DNA of 56,677 nucleotides from positions 1 to 56,677 of the forward strand of contig JAJDOI010000112.1 of NCBI GenBank assembly GCA_022340245.1, read 5' to 3'. Below the pieces are notes generated by a model. It was not told the DNA's origin. It did not search any database and saw only the letters and a program-made list of their open reading frames with translations. This document shows, one piece after another, positions 15,803 to 24,855 of the stretch; within the stretch, counting starts at the first letter, position 1; each line of letters opens with the position of its first letter. The position numbers and the translations under genes are program-made. This DNA is from Thiogranum sp. (lineage in GTDB: Bacteria > Pseudomonadota > Gammaproteobacteria > DSM-19610).

Positions 15803-16978
15803 ATGGCCCTGGTCAATATGCGTGACATGCTGAGTCATGCTCACCGGCACGGTTACGCGGTCGCCGCGTTCGATCTCGTCAGCCTGGATTTTCTCGAGGC
15901 AATCATCAAGGCGGCCGAAGCCAGTCGCGCGCCGGTGATTCTCAGCCTTGCGGAGTCGCACTTCGAGTATTTCGATTTCGAGCTCGCCATGGCGGCCACC
16001 GAGGCGGCGGCTAAACGCACCCCGGTGCCGGTGGCCATTCACCTCGATCACGGTGCCTCGCTCGACACTGCGGTTGAAGCGATTCGCCTGGGGTGCAACG
16101 GTGTCATGGTGGACGCTTCCACGCGGCCATTCGAAGACAACGTCGAGCGTACCCGGGCCGTGGTGGACATGGCGCACGCCTGCGGTGTGCCGGTGGAAGG
16201 CGAACTTGGCTATGTTGCGGGCGTCGAAGGCGAGGATGCCGAGAAGCACCCCGGTGAATTGGTGTATACCTCGGTCGAGGAGGCCGGCGTTTACGTCGAG
16301 CGCACCGGTGTGGATTTTCTCGCGGTATCCATCGGTACCGTGCACGGGCGAATGCGCGGCGCGCCGCGACTGGATATGGAGCGGCTGGCGCAGATCAACA
16401 GTGCGCTGCAGATACCTCTGGTGATACACGGGGGGACCGGTCTCTCGGACGCACAGTTCCGCGATCTTATCTCGCGCGGTGTGAGCAAGATCAACTACTA
16501 CACGGCGCTCGCAGATGCCGCCGCGCAGCGCATCCGCGACAACCTCGACGCCGGTGCGATCAGCGGCGGCTACACGGCGTTGCTGAAGGGCATACAGGCA
16601 CCGATGCAGGCGGAAATGGAGCGCTGTCTGCGGCTGTGGGGTTCGGCAGGACGCGCCGACGAACTGCTTGCCGAATGCGAGCTCTGGCAACCCGTGTCGC
16701 ACTTGATTATCTATAATGTGGCCGAAGGCGCCGATGCCGATGCGATGATCGCGGAAGGATGGCGTGTGCTGAGTGCGATCCCGGGTGTACGCGATGTCTT
16801 TACCGGTGAGGCGGTAAAAACCGATGCCGGCTACCGTTACTGCTGGAACGTGGCGTTCTGTCATCCCGCGGTGATCGATTCCTACCGGGAGCACCCGGAT
16901 CACGTGAAGTTCGCCGACACGCATTTCCGTCCGGTTGCTGCAGACCGTATCAGCGTGGACTACAGGAAGCTCGTATAA
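15803..16978 (+). CDS. Class II aldolase fused to a C-terminal Dabb (stress-responsive A/B barrel) domain
   Basis: Residues 1-290 are a class II, zinc-dependent ketose-bisphosphate aldolase: HLDHG at 80-84 (catalytic Asp82, zinc His83), a second zinc His181 in GTVHG, and His209 in IHGGTGL. Residues about 297-390 form a separate domain beginning WQPVSHLIIYNVAEGADADA and ending near FRPVAADRISVDYRKL, which resembles a dimeric alpha-beta barrel of the Dabb type. Both parts are in one continuous frame with GGAGGA before ATG. The aldolase presumably splits a ketose phosphate made by neighbouring enzymes. Dabb domains bind small molecules or catalyse simple reactions; its role here is unknown. Confidence 0.8.
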   Translation: MALVNMRDMLSHAHRHGYAVAAFDLVSLDFLEAIIKAAEASRAPVILSLAESHFEYFDFELAMAATEAAAKRTPVPVAIHLDHGASLDTAVEAIRLGCNGVMVDASTRPFEDNVERTRAVVDMAHACGVPVEGELGYVAGVEGEDAEKHPGELVYTSVEEAGVYVERTGVDFLAVSIGTVHGRMRGAPRLDMERLAQINSALQIPLVIHGGTGLSDAQFRDLISRGVSKINYYTALADAAAQRIRDNLDAGAISGGYTALLKGIQAPMQAEMERCLRLWGSAGRADELLAECELWQPVSHLIIYNVAEGADADAMIAEGWRVLSAIPGVRDVFTGEAVKTDAGYRYCWNVAFCHPAVIDSYREHPDHVKFADTHFRPVAADRISVDYRKLV

Positions 16979-17050
16979 GCGTTCCGAAAATGAGGTTAAT
17001 GTGCTAGGCAGAGCATATACAATGATCCTCGTACAGCATTCAAACCAGAC

Positions 17051-17100
17051 ATGTAGGTTGGGCTGAGCGTGCGAAGCCCGGCAATGCGTTTCTGTTGGGC
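17051..17100. repeat. REP-like palindromic element
   Basis: TGTAGGTTGGGCTGAGCGTG followed by CGAAGCCCGGCAATGCG and a further TTGGGC. GGGCT (17060-17064) and AGCCC (17075-17079) pair as a small stem. I recognise this GTAGGTTGGGCTGAGCG...GAAGCCC pattern as a dispersed intergenic repeat in many proteobacteria. It is unrelated to the RAYT-associated repeat. Confidence 0.5.
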
Positions 17101-17150
17101 TAGACTTGCGTTCGGCCGAACCTGCGTGACTGCCACAGAGGGAGAACAGG

Positions 17151-17570
17151 GTGTCACAAGCGACTTTGAGCGGCGGTTGCCTGTGTGGAATGGTGAAATA
17201 TGAAGTCAGTGGCGACGCCAACCGGTTCTACCACTGCCATTGTCACCGTTGCCGCAAGGCTACGGGTACCGGCCACGCCACCAACCTGATACTGCAGCCG
17301 GGCAGGGTGACCTGGGTCGAGGGCGAGGCCTTGCTGGGGCGTTACAAGGTGCCGGAGGCCGAGCGCTTTTTCACCTGCTTCTGCAGCAACTGCGGCAGTC
17401 CGCTGCCGAGGGTGGTGCCGGAACTGGAGTTGGTCGTGGTTCCGGCCGGTTCGCTGGACAGTGCGCCGCCTGTGGCACCGCAGGCACGGATTTTCTGGGA
17501 TTCGCGCGCTGACTGGTCGTGTGCGGCGGGTGATCTGCCGGTGTTCGCGGAGTACCCGCCAGGCCGCTGA
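17151..17570 (+). CDS. GFA/CENP-V family zinc protein
   Basis: A 139-residue member of the glutathione-dependent formaldehyde-activating (GFA) family. Zinc-binding cysteines appear in GGCLCG at 8-13, HCHCHRC at 28-34 and CFCSNCG at about 76-82. Some members condense formaldehyde with glutathione, but most small family members are uncharacterised, so formaldehyde handling is only possible. Start is GTG 17151 behind a GAGGGAGA site. It stands alone between the aldolase and the cell-wall genes. Confidence 0.85.
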   Translation: MSQATLSGGCLCGMVKYEVSGDANRFYHCHCHRCRKATGTGHATNLILQPGRVTWVEGEALLGRYKVPEAERFFTCFCSNCGSPLPRVVPELELVVVPAGSLDSAPPVAPQARIFWDSRADWSCAAGDLPVFAEYPPGR

Positions 17571-17612
17571 AGTGATTTCGCGGCGAGGGTTGCCGCAACC
17601 GGCATGCCGGTA

Positions 17613-18197
17613 TTACCAGTGACGCACCCGGCCGGTATCCACGTGGACGAAGTCCGATTTCTTGTAGTAACCGACGCCGCCGGCACGTAAGGCCAGCGCC
17701 GCGTCCCGCACCTTTGCGCTGTCCACGCCCCTCAGGCGAATATCGAGCGCCTGGCCCTGCATGTGCAGACTGCGCTTGGCGACCCCCGTGGAGCTGCTGC
17801 GCAGCTTCGCGTTAGTGGCGGGAGACCGGTAGCCGGAGATGATTTCCACCTGGCCGCGGTGTCCGACCTCGGTCTGGATGGCATGCACCACGTCATATAA
17901 CTTCGGGTCGATGTTGTGCACGTCGCCGGAGCGGAAGTCGCGCAGCAGGTAGTCGAGCCGCTGGCAGGCATCGGCAACAAATTTGCCGTCGCGGAAGTAG
18001 CATAGCTCCAGGCGTTCGCTGGTATGCGTATTGACCAGACTGATGAATCGCCGGGTGGATGCACTGGCAGTGGCGAAGGGCAGAAGGCCGCTCGCCAGTA
18101 GCAGCGCGCCGCTGCAGTTGCGCAGAAAGCCCCGCCGCGCGGGGTTGTGAGAAGGGTCGCTGAACAAATGATTGGCTGCGCCGTCTGGCCCTTGCAT
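17613..18197 (-). CDS. YcbK-like DUF882 peptidase M15 family protein, Tat-exported
   Basis: A 194-residue protein with a twin-arginine leader (ARRGFLRN, then a hydrophobic stretch). The mature domain has the M15-type zinc motif SLHMQGQALDIRL (Ser-x-His-x6-Asp) and a C-terminal HVDTG supplying the last ligand. Relatives such as YcbK and VanX/VanY-like enzymes cut peptidoglycan peptides; a murein endopeptidase role in the periplasm is likely. ATG 18197 is preceded by AGGGG; an in-frame start at 18245 is possible. It is divergent from the L,D-transpeptidase gene; in E. coli ycbB and ycbK are also neighbours. Confidence 0.82.
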   Translation of the reverse strand: MQGPDGAANHLFSDPSHNPARRGFLRNCSGALLLASGLLPFATASASTRRFISLVNTHTSERLELCYFRDGKFVADACQRLDYLLRDFRSGDVHNIDPKLYDVVHAIQTEVGHRGQVEIISGYRSPATNAKLRSSSTGVAKRSLHMQGQALDIRLRGVDSAKVRDAALALRAGGVGYYKKSDFVHVDTGRVRHW

Positions 18198-18320
18198 GAA
18201 AACCCCTGCATCTATAGGTGCTTTAGAACGAAGCCGCGGATCCAAAAACCCGCACCTTCCGCCGTGTTATTATTAACGGCGCCCAAGCGGTGGACTATAG
18301 CGGGCGAAGCTGTGAATGTC

Positions 18321-19940
18321 ATGCGAAAATCCCTGATCACATTGTTGTTTTTGCTGATTTGTGTACCGGTCCACGCATTGACGCCGACCGAGGAATACAT
18401 CCGCCAGTACAACGAGGCCATTCAGGAAGGGGCGGATGGGGTGATTGCCGGTAACCGGGTCGCGGCGGTTTCGGTGCTGACCGATTTTTACGCCCGGCGC
18501 GGCTTCAGGCCGGCCTGGCAAGACCATCCGCGTTTTCAGGCGCTGCTCGCGCTGCTGAAGGCCGCGCCCGGCCACGGCCTCGACCCGGAAGACTATCATT
18601 ACCAAACGCTGGCCGAGTGGCCGGCGGCGAGTGATGATCCCCGCCAGCAGGCGGAGCGGGATATTCTCGCCACCGATGCACTCATCCGTTATGGCTATCA
18701 CCTGCATTTCGGCAAGGTCGATCCGGCGACCCTGGATCCGGACTGGAACCTGACACGGCGCCTGCATGACAAAGACCCGGTGGCGGTGATCGAGGCCGCT
18801 GTCGCAGCGCCGTCGCTGGCCGCCTATGTGGATTCCGAGCTGGCACCGAACGGGCCTTTCTATACCGGGCTGAGACAGGCGCTGGCGCGCTTGCGCGACA
18901 TCGCCCGCGCCGGCGGCTGGCCTACGGTCCCTAACGGGCCGACCCTGAAACCTGGCGATGAGAGCCGGCGGGTTATTGCGCTGCGGGCTCGCCTGGCGGT
19001 CACCGATTCACAACTGGACCCGCAGGCCGAGCGCCCCGCATTCTATGATCCGCAACTGGTGGCGTCGGTCGAGCGCTTCCAGCGGCACCACGGACTGACG
19101 GTGGATGGCGCCGTTGGCCGCCTCACCCTGCGGGCGTTGAATGTTCCGGTCGAAACCCGCATCGACCAGCTACGCGTGAACCTGGAGCGCACCCGCTGGG
19201 TGTTTCGAGACCTGGAAGCGCGTTACCTCATAGTCAACATCGCGGGTTTTCATGCCTACGTCATGGAAAACGGCAGGCCCGTCTGGGACAGCCGGGTGGT
19301 GGTCGGCACGCCATACCGCAAGACGCCGGTGTTCAAGGCGAAAATGACTTACCTGGTGCTCAACCCGACCTGGACAATTCCACCGACCATTCTCAAAAAG
19401 GATATTATTCCGGCCATCCGCCGCGATCCGGGCTATCTGGCCAGCAGAAATATGGTGTTGCTCGATCCCTCGGGCCAGCAGGTGAACGTCGCCGATGTCG
19501 ACCTGCAGAAGCTGACAGTCAACTATTTTCCCTACATCGTTCGCCAGGAACCGGGACCCCGGAATGCGCTTGGGCGCATCAAGTTCATGTTTCCCAACGG
19601 ACACTTTGTCTACCTTCACGATACACCCAGCCGGGACCTGTTCGAACGCGCCGACCGCACCTTCAGCTCCGGGTGTATACGGGTGGAACATCCGCTGACA
19701 CTGGCCGAGCTGCTGCTTGACGACCCGGTTAACTGGAGCCGGGCAGAAATCGAAGCACGGCTTGCGGAGGGGATCACCCAGACCGTCAACCTGAAAACGC
19801 CGATTACGGTGTTCCTGGTGTACTGGACGGCGGAGCCGGAGGCCGATGGCGCGGTGAACTTTTTCAATGACGTCTATGCGCGTGACCCGGCTGTGCTCAA
19901 AGCACTGCAGGAACCGTTTCGCTTTATCCCGTTACGCTGA
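18321..19940 (+). CDS. YcbB-type L,D-transpeptidase
   Basis: A 539-residue periplasmic enzyme. Signal peptide at 1-19 (ends VHA), a helical scaffold region, a peptidoglycan-binding domain (FYDPQLVASVERFQRHHGLTVDG) and a YkuD catalytic domain. His433 (in YLHDTPSR) and Cys452 (in SSGCIRVEHP) are the active pair. LdtD/YcbB-type enzymes make 3-3 crosslinks in peptidoglycan. The open frame extends back to 18147, but ATG 18321 is chosen because it gives a clean signal peptide. Function in wall remodelling is supported by the divergent YcbK-like gene. Confidence 0.9.
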   Translation: MRKSLITLLFLLICVPVHALTPTEEYIRQYNEAIQEGADGVIAGNRVAAVSVLTDFYARRGFRPAWQDHPRFQALLALLKAAPGHGLDPEDYHYQTLAEWPAASDDPRQQAERDILATDALIRYGYHLHFGKVDPATLDPDWNLTRRLHDKDPVAVIEAAVAAPSLAAYVDSELAPNGPFYTGLRQALARLRDIARAGGWPTVPNGPTLKPGDESRRVIALRARLAVTDSQLDPQAERPAFYDPQLVASVERFQRHHGLTVDGAVGRLTLRALNVPVETRIDQLRVNLERTRWVFRDLEARYLIVNIAGFHAYVMENGRPVWDSRVVVGTPYRKTPVFKAKMTYLVLNPTWTIPPTILKKDIIPAIRRDPGYLASRNMVLLDPSGQQVNVADVDLQKLTVNYFPYIVRQEPGPRNALGRIKFMFPNGHFVYLHDTPSRDLFERADRTFSSGCIRVEHPLTLAELLLDDPVNWSRAEIEARLAEGITQTVNLKTPITVFLVYWTAEPEADGAVNFFNDVYARDPAVLKALQEPFRFIPLR

Positions 19941-19984
19941 TTGCGTAGTACCCGCCAGCGACAACAGCGCGGTTGACCCCGCAG

Positions 19985-20902
19985 TCAGTCCACGTCCGCG
20001 CGGAAAAACGCCAGCGCATTTGTCAGCCGTACTTTCTGCTCCAGCTCGGGAGGCAAACGGCTCATCCAGGCGCGGTGAAAGTCGATGAATCGCCGGTATT
20101 CCTGCCAGCCCGTGTCGGCCTGGTCCCAGCTGTCGAGGTTTTCCACCGGCCACACGGGGTCGGAGCCAATCATGAAGCGCTCAGGGAAAGCCTCGATTAA
20201 CGCGCGCCACGGCGGCAGGAGGGCGCCGTCCGGGTCGCTCATGGGGTTGTTGATAAAACGCCAGGGATCGCGCGCCGACAACTCGACCCATACGTTGGGG
20301 CAGCGAGTCATGACGTCGGACACCTGCTGTGGCGTGAGCACGGCGCCGGCGTGGGCCCAGAGAATGCGTGTTCCGGGCTGTGCACGGCACAGACCCTCCA
20401 TGTAGTCCGGCCGGCTGAGTTCCGTGTGCAGCAGCAGCGGTACGTCGAACTGCGCGGCCATGGCAGCCAGTCCACTGATCACGGGGCTGCGCCAGTGCGG
20501 GGTGAAACCGCCAATCAGGTGCAGTTCACCGATACCCCGGTAGTCCCCGCTCTCGAGTGCCCGCCGCGCGCGCGCCAGTACGCCCTTGTCGTATGCCCAG
20601 CTCGACCATTCGCCGGGCGTGCGGTAGGGACTCCAGACCGGAACAATGCGATCCGGTGCCAGTTCTTCGAGCCGCAAGGCGTAGTCGGCCGGCGTGCCGA
20701 TGACAACTGCAAGCGCAATGTTGTTGGCCATCAGCGTGTCGACAGCCTGCTGCGCAGAGGTCACATCTTCCTGGCTCCATTTATAGTGGACGTGAACGTC
20801 AGCCAGCGGCGGTGCACACAGGGCGAGCGCCGGGATGCAGGACAAGGCCGCGAACAACAGCCAACCCGCCCGCCGCGCGCCGGCTGCCGCTGGCGCCCGC
20901 AT
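19985..20902 (-). CDS. Exported amidohydrolase-family (TIM-barrel) hydrolase
   Basis: An amidohydrolase-2-like protein. From ATG 20902 it has a signal peptide ending in ALALC before APPLADVHVHYK, where DVHVH gives the first metal ligands. HTELS, WAHAG and SDPVW mark the later strands that hold ligands and the catalytic Asp. The frame stays open upstream to 21064 with other possible starts (20971, 20980), none with a clear ribosome site, so the start is uncertain. The substrate is unknown; a lactonase or decarboxylase-like role is as likely as amide hydrolysis. It is 5 bases downstream of the repeat-protein stop and may share its transcript. Confidence 0.75.
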   Translation of the reverse strand: MRAPAAAGARRAGWLLFAALSCIPALALCAPPLADVHVHYKWSQEDVTSAQQAVDTLMANNIALAVVIGTPADYALRLEELAPDRIVPVWSPYRTPGEWSSWAYDKGVLARARRALESGDYRGIGELHLIGGFTPHWRSPVISGLAAMAAQFDVPLLLHTELSRPDYMEGLCRAQPGTRILWAHAGAVLTPQQVSDVMTRCPNVWVELSARDPWRFINNPMSDPDGALLPPWRALIEAFPERFMIGSDPVWPVENLDSWDQADTGWQEYRRFIDFHRAWMSRLPPELEQKVRLTNALAFFRADVD

Positions 20903-21069
20903 TGCGCCGGCGGCCGGACATACGCTGACAGGCTTTGCCTGTACTCCCCGCGGTGTCGGGTTACGCGGCATCGGCGGCATACCGTCGCTGCACACAGAAT
21001 CCCCGCACCGTGCGGCTCGGTGGGTGTTGCCGGCGAGTATATGAGCCAGCCGCTCGGTAAACACGCGGT

Positions 21070-21822
21070 TTACTGTCGATTGCCGCCGCCCGGTCCAGGT
21101 CCATAGCCCTGGCCGGGTCCGTAGCCGCGGCCCATGCCGCTACCGGGGCCGGGTCCATAACCGGGGCCTGGTCCATAGCCGGTGTCTTCACCGGGACCGG
21201 GTCCGTAGCCGGGACCCATCATGCCGCCACCGGGACCCATACCGCGACCGGGGCCCATACCTTCACCGGGACCCATACCGCTACCCGGGCCGGGTCCATA
21301 ACCGGGGCCCGGTCCATAGCCGGTGTCTTCACCGGGACCGGGTCCGTAGCCGGGGCCCATCATGCCGCCACCGGGACCCATACCGCGCCCCGGGCCCATA
21401 CCTTCACCGGGACCCATACCGCCACCGCGGCCCATACCGCCACCGGGGCCGGGTCCATAACCGGGGCCCGGTCCATAGCCCGTGTCTTCACCCGGACCGC
21501 GTCCGTAACCGGGGCCGCCTGCGCCCGGTCCGCGCCCGTAGCCCATGCCGCCACCGGGCCCGTAGCCGGGTCCGGTGTCGTCACCTGGTCCGCGTCCATA
21601 GCCCATGCCTGACCCGGGTCCTCGCCGGTTGCCCATACCGAAACCCGAGCCGCCGCGGTCGCCTGGGCCGTAGCCCTGATTGTAGCCGGGCCCGGGGCCG
21701 TAGCCCGGGCCCCTGTTGCCGCTGCTGCCCATACCCATTCCACCTGCCAGAGCTACGCCTGAACAGGCAGCTCCCGCGAGTACGGCAACAGCAAGCACGC
21801 CGCTTGTTGTCATTTTCTTCAT
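21070..21822 (-). CDS. Secreted Gly-Pro-Tyr-Met repeat protein
   Basis: A 250-residue low-complexity protein. The signal peptide is about 1-26 (MKKMTTSGVLAVAVLAGAA, ending GVALA). The rest is almost all GPGYGPGPG, GMGPGRG and GEDTGYGPG units. After Ala26 there is no cysteine or hydrophobic core, so it is probably disordered or a structural coat. GGAGAG lies before ATG 21822. I do not recognise a family. Its composition recalls bacterial structural proteins such as sulfur globule envelopes, and the other end of the window holds a more typical sulfur-globule-like protein. Repeat copies inside the gene are nearly identical, so length variation between strains is expected. Confidence 0.75.
   Translation of the reverse strand: MKKMTTSGVLAVAVLAGAACSGVALAGGMGMGSSGNRGPGYGPGPGYNQGYGPGDRGGSGFGMGNRRGPGSGMGYGRGPGDDTGPGYGPGGGMGYGRGPGAGGPGYGRGPGEDTGYGPGPGYGPGPGGGMGRGGGMGPGEGMGPGRGMGPGGGMMGPGYGPGPGEDTGYGPGPGYGPGPGSGMGPGEGMGPGRGMGPGGGMMGPGYGPGPGEDTGYGPGPGYGPGPGSGMGRGYGPGQGYGPGPGGGNRQ
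21181..21480. repeat. Tandem duplication of about 141 bp inside the Gly-rich gene
   Basis: The block beginning GTGTCTTCACCGGGACCGGG at 21182 recurs at 21323 (offset 141) with very few differences; a third, more diverged start lies at 21482 (offset 159). It encodes a 47-residue unit running from MGPGEG through GEDTGYGPGPG. Confidence 0.85.
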
Positions 21823-22165
21823 AACTCTCTCCTCAGACTGAAAAACATGACCATCCCTTGAAGGACGCACCTTTCAGCGACCGATCCGATCCAACTGTTT
21901 GTCGTAAGGCAGTCCCATCTTTTCAATCTAGCATATTGCGCATGGCACGCTTGGCGAGATGGTTCGAACTTCCGGCTGGCGGCCGGTTGCGGCATCTCGA
22001 CCGGTCATCAGGTGTTGTTTCCAGGTTGTTGATTTGCCGCAAACGCGGTTATCGCTTTCAGGTCTCAGAACAAAGGCTTGGCGTGGCGCGACGTTGTACG
22101 GTCGGCTATCCTGCAAAGACAAGTGCCGGTATTTAGTAGAGACGATAGACTGGAAGGAGCAGGGC
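21823..22165. other. Intergenic region between divergent genes
   Basis: About 340 bases between the Gly-rich gene and the molybdoenzyme operon. The reading frame of the small subunit is open back to 21959, but that extension has no family similarity and ATG 22166 has a good site (AAGGAGCAGGG). No operator or hairpin stands out. Confidence 0.5.
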
Positions 22166-22639
22166 ATGATCGAACTCACCATCAATGGCACCGTGCAGCA
22201 GCTCGATGTCGACCCTGACATACCGCTGTTGTGGGCGATTCGCGACGTTGTCGGTCTGACCGGCACCAAGTATGGCTGTGGCATTGCGCAGTGTGGTGCC
22301 TGCACGGTACACCTGGACGGTCAGAGCGTGCGCGCCTGCGTGACGCCGGTTTCCGCGGTGGCGGGTAAATCGATCACCACCATCGAAGGCCTCGATACGA
22401 TTGTCGGCACGACAGTACAGGAGACCTGGGAAAAGCTCGATGTGGTGCAGTGCGGGTATTGTCAATCCGGTCAGATCATGTCAGCCGTCGCCTTGCTGAG
22501 CAAGAATCCGCAGCCCAGCGATGAGGATATCAATGCCGCCATGGCGGGCAACATCTGCCGTTGCCATACTTACGTGCGCATACGCGCGGCTGTCAAGGAA
22601 GCATCGCAGGCACTCCACCCGGGAAGATCGCAGTCATGA
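22166..22639 (+). CDS. [2Fe-2S] small subunit of an isoquinoline 1-oxidoreductase-like molybdoenzyme
   Basis: A 157-residue iron-sulfur subunit. The plant-type ferredoxin half has [17 protein letters not shown] with its distal Cys in VRAC. The helical half holds CGYCQSGQI and NICRCHTY for the second cluster. This two-domain layout is that of xanthine oxidase family small subunits, and ICRCHTY is typical of the IorA/aldehyde dehydrogenase branch. It passes electrons from the Mo centre of the next gene product, whose ATG overlaps this stop (ATGA). It has no signal peptide, so it must be co-exported with the Tat-bearing large subunit. Confidence 0.9.
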   Translation: MIELTINGTVQQLDVDPDIPLLWAIRDVVGLTGTKYGCGIAQCGACTVHLDGQSVRACVTPVSAVAGKSITTIEGLDTIVGTTVQETWEKLDVVQCGYCQSGQIMSAVALLSKNPQPSDEDINAAMAGNICRCHTYVRIRAAVKEASQALHPGRSQS

Positions 22640-24843
22640 GCCGTGACGACACGATGCTGCCAGGCCGCCGGCGGTTCCTGGTAGCGACCGTAACAGCCGG
22701 CGCCGGTTTGACGCTGGGCATGTGCCTCGGCGGTTGCAGCCGCGAGGACAAGGAGTCGGCGCAAGCGGGACCGGGAAAAACCGGTAACCGCATCATCAGC
22801 GACGCAGCCTTCGAACCCAATGCCTTTGTGCGTATCACCCCCGATGACCGCGTGACAGTGATCGTCAAGCACCTGGAAATGGGGCAGGGTACTTACACCG
22901 GTATCGCGACACTCGTGGCGGAAGAACTTGACGCGGGCTGGTCGCAGGTCGACGTTGAAGGGGCGCCGGCAGACGCCGCCCGCTACAACAACCTCTTCTG
23001 GGGAAAACTGCAGGGCACCGGCGGCAGTACGGCGATTGCCAATTCCTATGAACAGATGCGCAAAGCGGGCGCAGCCGCGCGCGCCATGCTGGTGGCTGCG
23101 GCCGCCAAGCAGTGGCGTGTGCCGCCAGAGGAAATCACCGTGCGCGACGGTGTGCTGCGCCACGCCGCCAAGGGAATCCAGGCGAGCTTCGGCGAACTCG
23201 CCGAGCTGGCTGCACAGCAACCAGTGCCGGAAGACGTGTTTCTGAAAGAGCCCGGCGAGTTTCGCCTGATCGGGACGCGTGTAGCGCGAAAAGACAGCCG
23301 CGCAAAGGTCGACGGCACGGCGGTATTTACCCAGGATATGAAGCTGCCCGGGATGTTGACGGCCCTGGTCGCGCACCCGCCGCGCTTCGGTGCCCGGGTC
23401 AGATCATTCGACGCCGTTGCGGCCAGGGCGGTCGCGGGGGTGCACGACGTGGTGGAGATCCCGAGTGGTGTCGCCGTGCTCGGCAAGGACTTCTGGAGCG
23501 CCAGTAAAGGCCGTGATGCCTTGCAGGTGGACTGGGACGAGAGCGCCGCCTTCATGTCCGGTTCCGACGAGCTGATGGCGCAGTACCAGGCGCTGGCGGA
23601 CAAGCCCGGCAAGGTAGCACGCAGCGAAGGTGATGTGTCGGCCGCCCTGGGCAGCGCGGCAAAGACGTTGCGCACGTCGATAGCGTTTCCCTACCTGGCA
23701 CACGCCGCCCTTGAGCCGATGAACTGCGTTATGCAGCGTTCGGAGGGGGGTGTGGAAATCTGGAACGGCGAGCAATACCAGACACCGGATCAGAACGCCG
23801 TGGCAAAGGTCTTCGGCATTGGCCCCGAGAAGGTGAAGATCAACATGCTCTATGCCGGTGGCTCTTTCGGCCGGCGTGCGAATCCGGCATCGGACTATGT
23901 GCTGGAGACGGCACACATCGTCAAGGCGATCGGCGGCAAGGCGCCGGTAAAGCTGGTGTGGACGCGCGAAGACGACATGCGCGCCGGCTACTACCGGCCC
24001 ATGTACTATCACCGGCTCGAAGCCGGACTGGATGCGGATGGTAATCCGGTGGCCTGGCAGCACCGCATTGTCGGTCAGTCAATAATCGCCGACACGGCGT
24101 TTGAGGGCGCGCTGGTCAAAGACGGCGTCGACGTGACCTCGGTCGAGGGCGCGGCCAACATGCCCTACGCGATACCCAATATCCACGTCGATCTGCACTC
24201 GCCGCAGGTACCGGTACCGGTGCAGTGGTGGCGTTCCGTGGGTTCGACGCACACGGCGTTCGCCGTGGAGACCTTCATCGATAGACTGGCAGCCGCAGCG
24301 GGGAGGGATCCACTGGCGTTGCGTCGGGCGCTGTTGCAGGATCATCCGCGTCATCTCGGCGTGATGGAACTGGCGGCGGAAAACGCCGGCTGGGGCACGC
24401 CGATGGCCGCGGGACGCGGGCGCGGTATCGCCGTTCACGAGTCTTTCAATACCTATGTCGCACAGGTCGCTGAAGTCACGGTGCACGACAACAAGCGCTT
24501 TACGGTTGATCGCGTGGTGATTGCCGTCGACTGTGGTGTTGCCGTTAACCCGGATGTTATCCGCGCGCAGATGGAAGGCGGCATGGGCTTCGGTCTTTCG
24601 GCGGCCCTGAGCAGCGCGCTGACGCTGGACGCGGGCCGCGTGGTGCAATCCAACTTTCATGATTACCTGGTGGTGCGCCTCGATCAGATGCCGCGCGTGG
24701 AGGTGCACATCGTCAAGTCCGCGCAGCCGCCGACGGGTGTGGGCGAGCCGGCGACCCCGGTCATCGCCCCGGCTGTCGCCAACGCGCTGTCCAATGCGAC
24801 CGGTCAGCACTTTGACCACTTGCCGCTGACATTGTCCGCCTGA
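22636..24843 (+). CDS. Molybdopterin large subunit, isoquinoline 1-oxidoreductase/aldehyde oxidase family, Tat-exported
   Basis: A 735-residue subunit binding molybdopterin (usually the cytosine dinucleotide form). The N-terminus has a Tat motif (RRRFLVAT at 11-18) then a hydrophobic stretch ending LGGC, which could be a lipobox with Cys34. Family motifs include [34 protein letters not shown] and the late GVGEP, whose Glu704 is the expected catalytic base. These enzymes hydroxylate N-heterocycles or oxidise aldehydes; the substrate here is unknown. XdhC and a MocA-like gene follow directly. Confidence 0.88.
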   Translation: MSRDDTMLPGRRRFLVATVTAGAGLTLGMCLGGCSREDKESAQAGPGKTGNRIISDAAFEPNAFVRITPDDRVTVIVKHLEMGQGTYTGIATLVAEELDAGWSQVDVEGAPADAARYNNLFWGKLQGTGGSTAIANSYEQMRKAGAAARAMLVAAAAKQWRVPPEEITVRDGVLRHAAKGIQASFGELAELAAQQPVPEDVFLKEPGEFRLIGTRVARKDSRAKVDGTAVFTQDMKLPGMLTALVAHPPRFGARVRSFDAVAARAVAGVHDVVEIPSGVAVLGKDFWSASKGRDALQVDWDESAAFMSGSDELMAQYQALADKPGKVARSEGDVSAALGSAAKTLRTSIAFPYLAHAALEPMNCVMQRSEGGVEIWNGEQYQTPDQNAVAKVFGIGPEKVKINMLYAGGSFGRRANPASDYVLETAHIVKAIGGKAPVKLVWTREDDMRAGYYRPMYYHRLEAGLDADGNPVAWQHRIVGQSIIADTAFEGALVKDGVDVTSVEGAANMPYAIPNIHVDLHSPQVPVPVQWWRSVGSTHTAFAVETFIDRLAAAAGRDPLALRRALLQDHPRHLGVMELAAENAGWGTPMAAGRGRGIAVHESFNTYVAQVAEVTVHDNKRFTVDRVVIAVDCGVAVNPDVIRAQMEGGMGFGLSAALSSALTLDAGRVVQSNFHDYLVVRLDQMPRVEVHIVKSAQPPTGVGEPATPVIAPAVANALSNATGQHFDHLPLTLSA

Positions 24844-24855
24844 CTGCGACCGGCG

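Noticed and set aside
15452-17221. 589-codon open frame on the minus strand
   Set aside because: It is the antisense shadow of the IclR gene end and the aldolase-Dabb gene; its translation has no family motifs and is His/Arg-rich.
21070-21822. CRISPR-like periodic repeats
   Set aside because: The repeats are in frame, encode Gly-Pro-Tyr units and have no unique spacers.
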